Below, one piece after another: positions 9,474 through 12,154 of a DNA stretch of 12,154 bases; the first letter of the stretch is position 1, and each line of letters opens with the position of its first letter. The notes under the pieces are model-generated. The model was given only the letters and a program-made list of their open reading frames with translations, made no database searches and was not told where the DNA came from. The position numbers and the translations under genes were made by a program. Origin of the DNA: Isotricha intestinalis (Eukaryota > Ciliophora > Litostomatea > Vestibuliferida > Isotrichidae); contig JAJJLU010004522.1 of the NCBI GenBank assembly GCA_023807065.1, positions 1 to 12,154 on the forward strand, written 5' to 3'.

Positions 9474-10978
9474 TCATTTACCTTTTAATATTGCTTTATT
9501 TATTTTTTTTTTTGATGAGTTTTCTCTTGAAGTAAAACATTTATTTTTCTTTAATGAATTTTTAGATATTATAACTTTATTTTTATTAATTACATTATCT
9601 ATATTCATATTAAATTCACTAGAAAAAGAGTCATATTTACTATTATTATAAATTGAAAATATACTTTGAGTTTCTTTTTTAATTTTATCATAATTAATTT
9701 TCCTAATTATTGAGTTTAAATCATTAAAATTATCATATTTTTCAAATCTTTTATCTAAAATTTCCTCAGGGTTTACAGTCAAAACATTAATTATATTTTC
9801 AAAAGAATTATCTTTTTTCTCAAAAGAACTATTAATTCTTCTTCTAAATTCTTTGGATTTACATACAATTCTTTTATTATTATTTTCTTTCATAAAAGAC
9901 ACAAAATTTAAAATTTTATTTTTATTTACTTGATTTTTAAAAATAAAGTTTTCATCCTCATGTTTTTTGTCTTCTTTTTCAATACTTATTTCTGTCCTAG
10001 ATGTTGTTATTGTTATTGATTTATTTATAGAATTTTTTTTCAATACATTATTTCTTTTAATTGAAATTCCATGAGACAATTCATTTGTTCTCATTTTTGC
10101 TCTTAAAGGTTCTGAAACTTTTTGTTTATCTTTTAATTTTATATTTGTTGCTACTTCTATGTTTTTCTTTTCAAAAAATTTTTTAAACATTTTTTTAGGT
10201 TTTATTCTCACATTATTATTATTCATTTTTTTTTTATATTTATGATCAATTACTCTTTCAAATGACATTTTAGTAACTTTTTTATTTGGATAATTTTTTT
10301 GAGAAATTGATTTATCTATTTTACTATTATTAAAACTTATTTCTTTTAAAATTAAAGAGTTTCTTTTGGTTTTATTTTTATTTTTTCCAACTGAATTATT
10401 TGAAAATTTATTCTCATTATTCATTAAAATAAAAATTCTTCTTTGAATTTTTTGCCTAAATTGCCTTAAATTATTATTTTTAATAATTGTATTTTTTGTA
10501 TTGAGTAAATAATTCTTAGTAAAAGATTTTGTATGGTTATAGTGATTAATTCCTTCATTTATATACAAAGTTTTATTTTCAATGTTTTTATTTATACTTG
10601 TATGATTTAAGTTTCTATTTAAATTTGAATTATTTGTTTTAAAATTAAAAGAATTTATGATTTCTGTCTTATTAAAATTTCTATAAGAAATTTTATTTTT
10701 CTTTTTCCTATTATTTTGTTGGGTAGAACTATATAAAGTTAAATTAAAAGTATTATAAATATTTGTAGAATATTTATAATGATTAGATTGTAAGTTGTTT
10801 AATTGATTATTATTCTCTAAAGATTTTTTTTTTTTTTAAAATTTTGAAGTTTTTGACTTGTTTCCAAATAAGAAGCAGCAACATTATTTAATTTTTTTTT
10901 TTTAAATATACTATTTATTCCATTGATTATACTTATTGGATTAGGTTTCTTTGTATTGTTTGATATTATTGAATTCAT
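9474..10978 (-). CDS. Unknown basic, low-complexity protein; frame interrupted at an A14 tract
   Basis: I do not recognise a family. The ATG is at 10978-10976 (minus), with an in-frame stop just upstream (11005-11003). The first 47 codons, through the 12-A run read as four Lys, are open and contain a short helical segment around ASYLETSQKLQNF. At the run of 14 A (plus-strand T at 10824-10837) that frame then meets a TAG at 10819-10817. The adjacent frame is open all the way to the TGA at 9476-9474 (449 residues after the run) and has no ATG of its own near its beginning. A run of 15 A would give a single protein of 501 residues. Splicing 10857-10817 (GT...AG, 41 nt) would instead give 487. 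The protein is very rich in Lys, Asn, Ser and Ile and strongly basic, with no membrane segment, signal peptide or recognisable domain, and is probably largely disordered. A nuclear, cytoskeletal or RNA-associated role is conceivable but not shown. Confidence 0.65.
10817..10857 (-). other. Frame break in the reverse-strand gene: A14 tract or 41-nt intron
   Basis: On the minus strand the 14-A run (10837-10824) is followed by TCTTTAGAG. Upstream and downstream frames match only if the run were 12 or 15 A long, or if 10857-10817 is an intron. The intron would have donor GTCAAA (a poor match to the GTAAAA donor proposed in the channel gene) and acceptor TCTTTAG, giving a Lys codon across the joint. 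Both readings are compatible with the sequence, and I cannot choose between them. Confidence 0.5.
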
Positions 10979-11166
10979 TAATAGGTTATTTATTTTTATG
11001 TTTTAATTCAAACAATTTTTTCTTAAAATTTAAACTTTAATGTTAAAATTTATAAAAATATATTTTTTTTTAATTCATCAGAAATAATATTTACCTGCAA
11101 AAATCAATTATGAGAAATAAAAGAATTTTAAAAAAATATATTGAAAAAAAATAACTGAACTCAATA
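10979..11166. promoter_or_regulatory. Shared 188-nt region between two divergent genes
   Basis: The start codons at 10978 (minus) and 11167 (plus) point away from each other with only 188 nt between them, so this stretch must hold both 5' leaders and both promoters. It is nearly all A and T with runs of 9-10 T, and no specific factor site is recognisable. A 14-codon upstream ORF sits at 11110-11154. Confidence 0.5.
11110..11154 (+). promoter_or_regulatory. 14-codon upstream ORF ahead of the 177-residue gene
   Basis: ATG at 11110, 14 sense codons (MRNKRILKKYIEKK) and TAA at 11152-11154, 12 nt before the main ATG and in the same frame. If the leader includes it, ribosomes would have to reinitiate, or read through TAA, to make the downstream protein. 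The transcription start is unknown, so it may lie outside the mRNA. Confidence 0.3.
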
Positions 11167-11700
11167 ATGGATATAGCTTTAAAAAGAGAAATTTTAGAAG
11201 TATCTTTTGAAGATATATATAAAAAACAACAAAAAAAGCATAAGTCCTTAGACCCAATGAAATTAAATCAAAAACTAATTTCTTTATTATCAAATATATC
11301 TTATGAAAGATTAGGAGAAAAAGGAATATTTTTTTTTGATGATGAAAAAGAATCAGCAAAAACTTTAGCAGAAAAAACTTTAACAAAATTAAAAAGACAC
11401 TCTGAATTGAATGAAAAAAAAATGGAAGAAGTTAGAAGATCTTTCGAATTATTTAGACAAAGATCAAATTCTAAAAATAAAAAGAATAATTCTAAATTTA
11501 TTAATTCTAAGAAAAAAAATAATATTGATATATTAGTTAATGGTTTACGAATGTCAAGAAATGGAAAAAAATCAAAAACAATTTCAACTTATTCTTTTAA
11601 TTGTAAACAATCAAACAAAGAAAATAATAAAAGAAAATTTTCATTATTTCATAATAAATCTATACAGTTTTCAAGTTTTAGAGTAAAATCTGAAAATTAA
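11167..11700 (+). CDS. Unknown basic 177-residue protein, helical N half and disordered C half
   Basis: No family recognised. The ATG at 11167 is the first after an in-frame TAA (11152-11154), so this start is well defined, and the frame ends at a TAA with no sign of an intron. Residues 1-98 look helical and charged, with segments such as EILEVSFEDIYKKQQKKH (9-26), KLNQKLISLLSNISYERLG (32-50) and a Glu/Lys-rich helix (61-96) that could form a coiled coil. Residues 99-177 are Asn/Lys/Ser-rich and probably disordered, with repeated NSK/KKN words (for example 100-118). There is no signal peptide or membrane segment. It is divergently arranged with the basic protein on the minus strand and is followed by an EF-hand gene on the same strand. 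It shares the Lys/Asn/Ser-rich style of the divergent neighbour, but I see no specific similarity between them. Confidence 0.7.
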   Translation: MDIALKREILEVSFEDIYKKQQKKHKSLDPMKLNQKLISLLSNISYERLGEKGIFFFDDEKESAKTLAEKTLTKLKRHSELNEKKMEEVRRSFELFRQRSNSKNKKNNSKFINSKKKNNIDILVNGLRMSRNGKKSKTISTYSFNCKQSNKENNKRKFSLFHNKSIQFSSFRVKSEN

Positions 11701-12004
11701 AAATTTTATAAATTTATAAAAAATCAAAGATAAAAATAAATTCATATTTTTATATTCTTATAAATAAATAAATAATAAGTTTATAAAAGGTTGTTTTCGT
11801 TGTTAAATATATATATTTATATTAGTAATTAAATAATCATATATTATTATTTATTAAACAAAGTACATTTAAAAAATATTAAAAAAATATAAATCCAATT
11901 TAAAAATTATTTAAAAAAAATCCAATTTAAAAACAATATAAAATCCCATGCAAATAATATAAAAATTTAAAAAATTTAAAAACCTATATAAATAAAATTT
12001 TAAA
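11701..12004. other. Intergenic region upstream of the EF-hand gene
   Basis: 304 nt, nearly all A and T, containing the 3' end of the 177-residue gene and the promoter and leader of the EF-hand gene. Apart from the short direct repeats listed separately and TA-rich runs near 11808-11825, I see nothing specific. Confidence 0.6.
11891..11950 (+). repeat. Short direct repeats in the promoter of the EF-hand gene
   Basis: AAATCCAATTTAAAAA occurs exactly at 11891-11906 and again at 11918-11933, a 27-nt step. A diverged third unit, AAATCCCATG, begins at 11941. They end about 55 nt before the EF-hand ATG. The C-containing core stands out in this background and could be a repeated factor site, or only local duplication. 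Confidence 0.5.
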
Positions 12005-12154
12005 ATGTACGACGAGCAAGATTATATTTCAGATGAAAGAAGAAAGGAATTTCAAGATATATTTGACCAATATGACAAAGACAAAGATGGAAAAATATCA
12101 GGACGTGAATTAGCAAATGTAATGTTTTCAATGGGATTGAGTCCTACAGATGAT
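12005..12154 (+). CDS. EF-hand calcium-binding protein of the calmodulin/centrin type, 3' end outside the window
   Basis: Only the first 50 residues are present. The ATG at 12005 follows an in-frame TAA at 11993-11995, so the start is well placed, and the frame is still open at the window edge. Residues 24-35 form a complete 12-residue EF-hand loop, DKDKDGKISGRE, with calcium ligands expected at D24, D26, D28, the K30 backbone, S32 and E35. The invariant G29 and the hydrophobic I31 are in place. The entering helix is ERRKEFQDIFDQY (11-23) and the exiting helix ELANVMFSMGL (35-45), ending in a G-L-S-P-T-D-D turn like the one after the first hand of calmodulin. The family usually has two such pairs in about 150 residues, acting as a calcium sensor. 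Its codons include more G and C than the genes before it (for example TAC GAC GAG near the start), hinting at a conserved, well-expressed gene. Calmodulin, centrin or a related light chain cannot be told apart from this part alone. Confidence 0.85.
   Translation, partial: MYDEQDYISDERRKEFQDIFDQYDKDKDGKISGRELANVMFSMGLSPTDD

Noticed and set aside
9393..9488. TGA read as Trp, extending the channel past 9395
   Set aside because: Every recognisable conserved Trp (Hsp70 W-P-F and K-W-V, channel WYG) is TGG. Readthrough would add an unconserved 30-residue tail on the channel and only five residues on the convergent gene, so TGA is taken as a stop.
10566..10568. TTG (minus strand) as the start of a 364-residue protein
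   Set aside because: The same frame is open upstream to 10835, and coding-like sequence continues past the A14 tract to a real ATG at 10978.

Overview
The window looks like nuclear DNA from a very AT-rich eukaryotic microbe. Coding regions use A/T-ending codons almost throughout (TTA for Leu, AAA for Lys, AAT for Asn). Proteins are rich in Lys, Asn and Ile. The spaces between genes are large and even poorer in G+C, genes do not form operons, and at least one gene only makes sense if a short GT-AG intron is removed. All three stops work as stops (TAA for Hsp70 and the 177-residue protein, TGA for the channel and the reverse-strand protein), and every visible Trp is TGG, so the standard code applies. 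I cannot name the lineage. An anaerobic chytrid-type fungus (Neocallimastigomycota) or a rumen ciliate with standard code would fit the composition, but this is an impression and not a demonstration.

Layout, left to right. (1) 1-1506 (+): most of a divergent Hsp70 chaperone, cut at its N terminus by the window edge and ending without EEVD. (2) 1507-4788: about 3.3 kb without a convincing gene. It is T-rich on the + strand over much of 1740-3780, with scattered coding-like patches that may be relics. (3) 4789-9395 (+): a 1,520-residue TRP-like cation channel, the dominant gene. Its reading frame has no ATG near its beginning, and a 26-nt first exon plus a 44-nt intron supplies one. (4) 9474-10978 (-): a basic, low-complexity protein of about 490-500 residues, convergent with the channel. 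Its frame is interrupted at a run of 14 A, explained either by a homopolymer length error or slippage, or by a 41-nt intron. (5) 11167-11700 (+): an unknown basic 177-residue protein, divergent from (4) across a 188-nt shared promoter region that also holds a 14-codon upstream ORF. (6) 12005-12154 (+): the first 50 residues of an EF-hand protein of the calmodulin type, cut by the window end.

The genes do not form an obvious pathway. Two of them, the channel with its EF-hand-like tail motif and the EF-hand protein, are plausibly concerned with calcium or other cations, but proximity in a eukaryotic genome is weak evidence that they work together. I saw no mobile element, CRISPR array, rRNA or tRNA gene that I can support.
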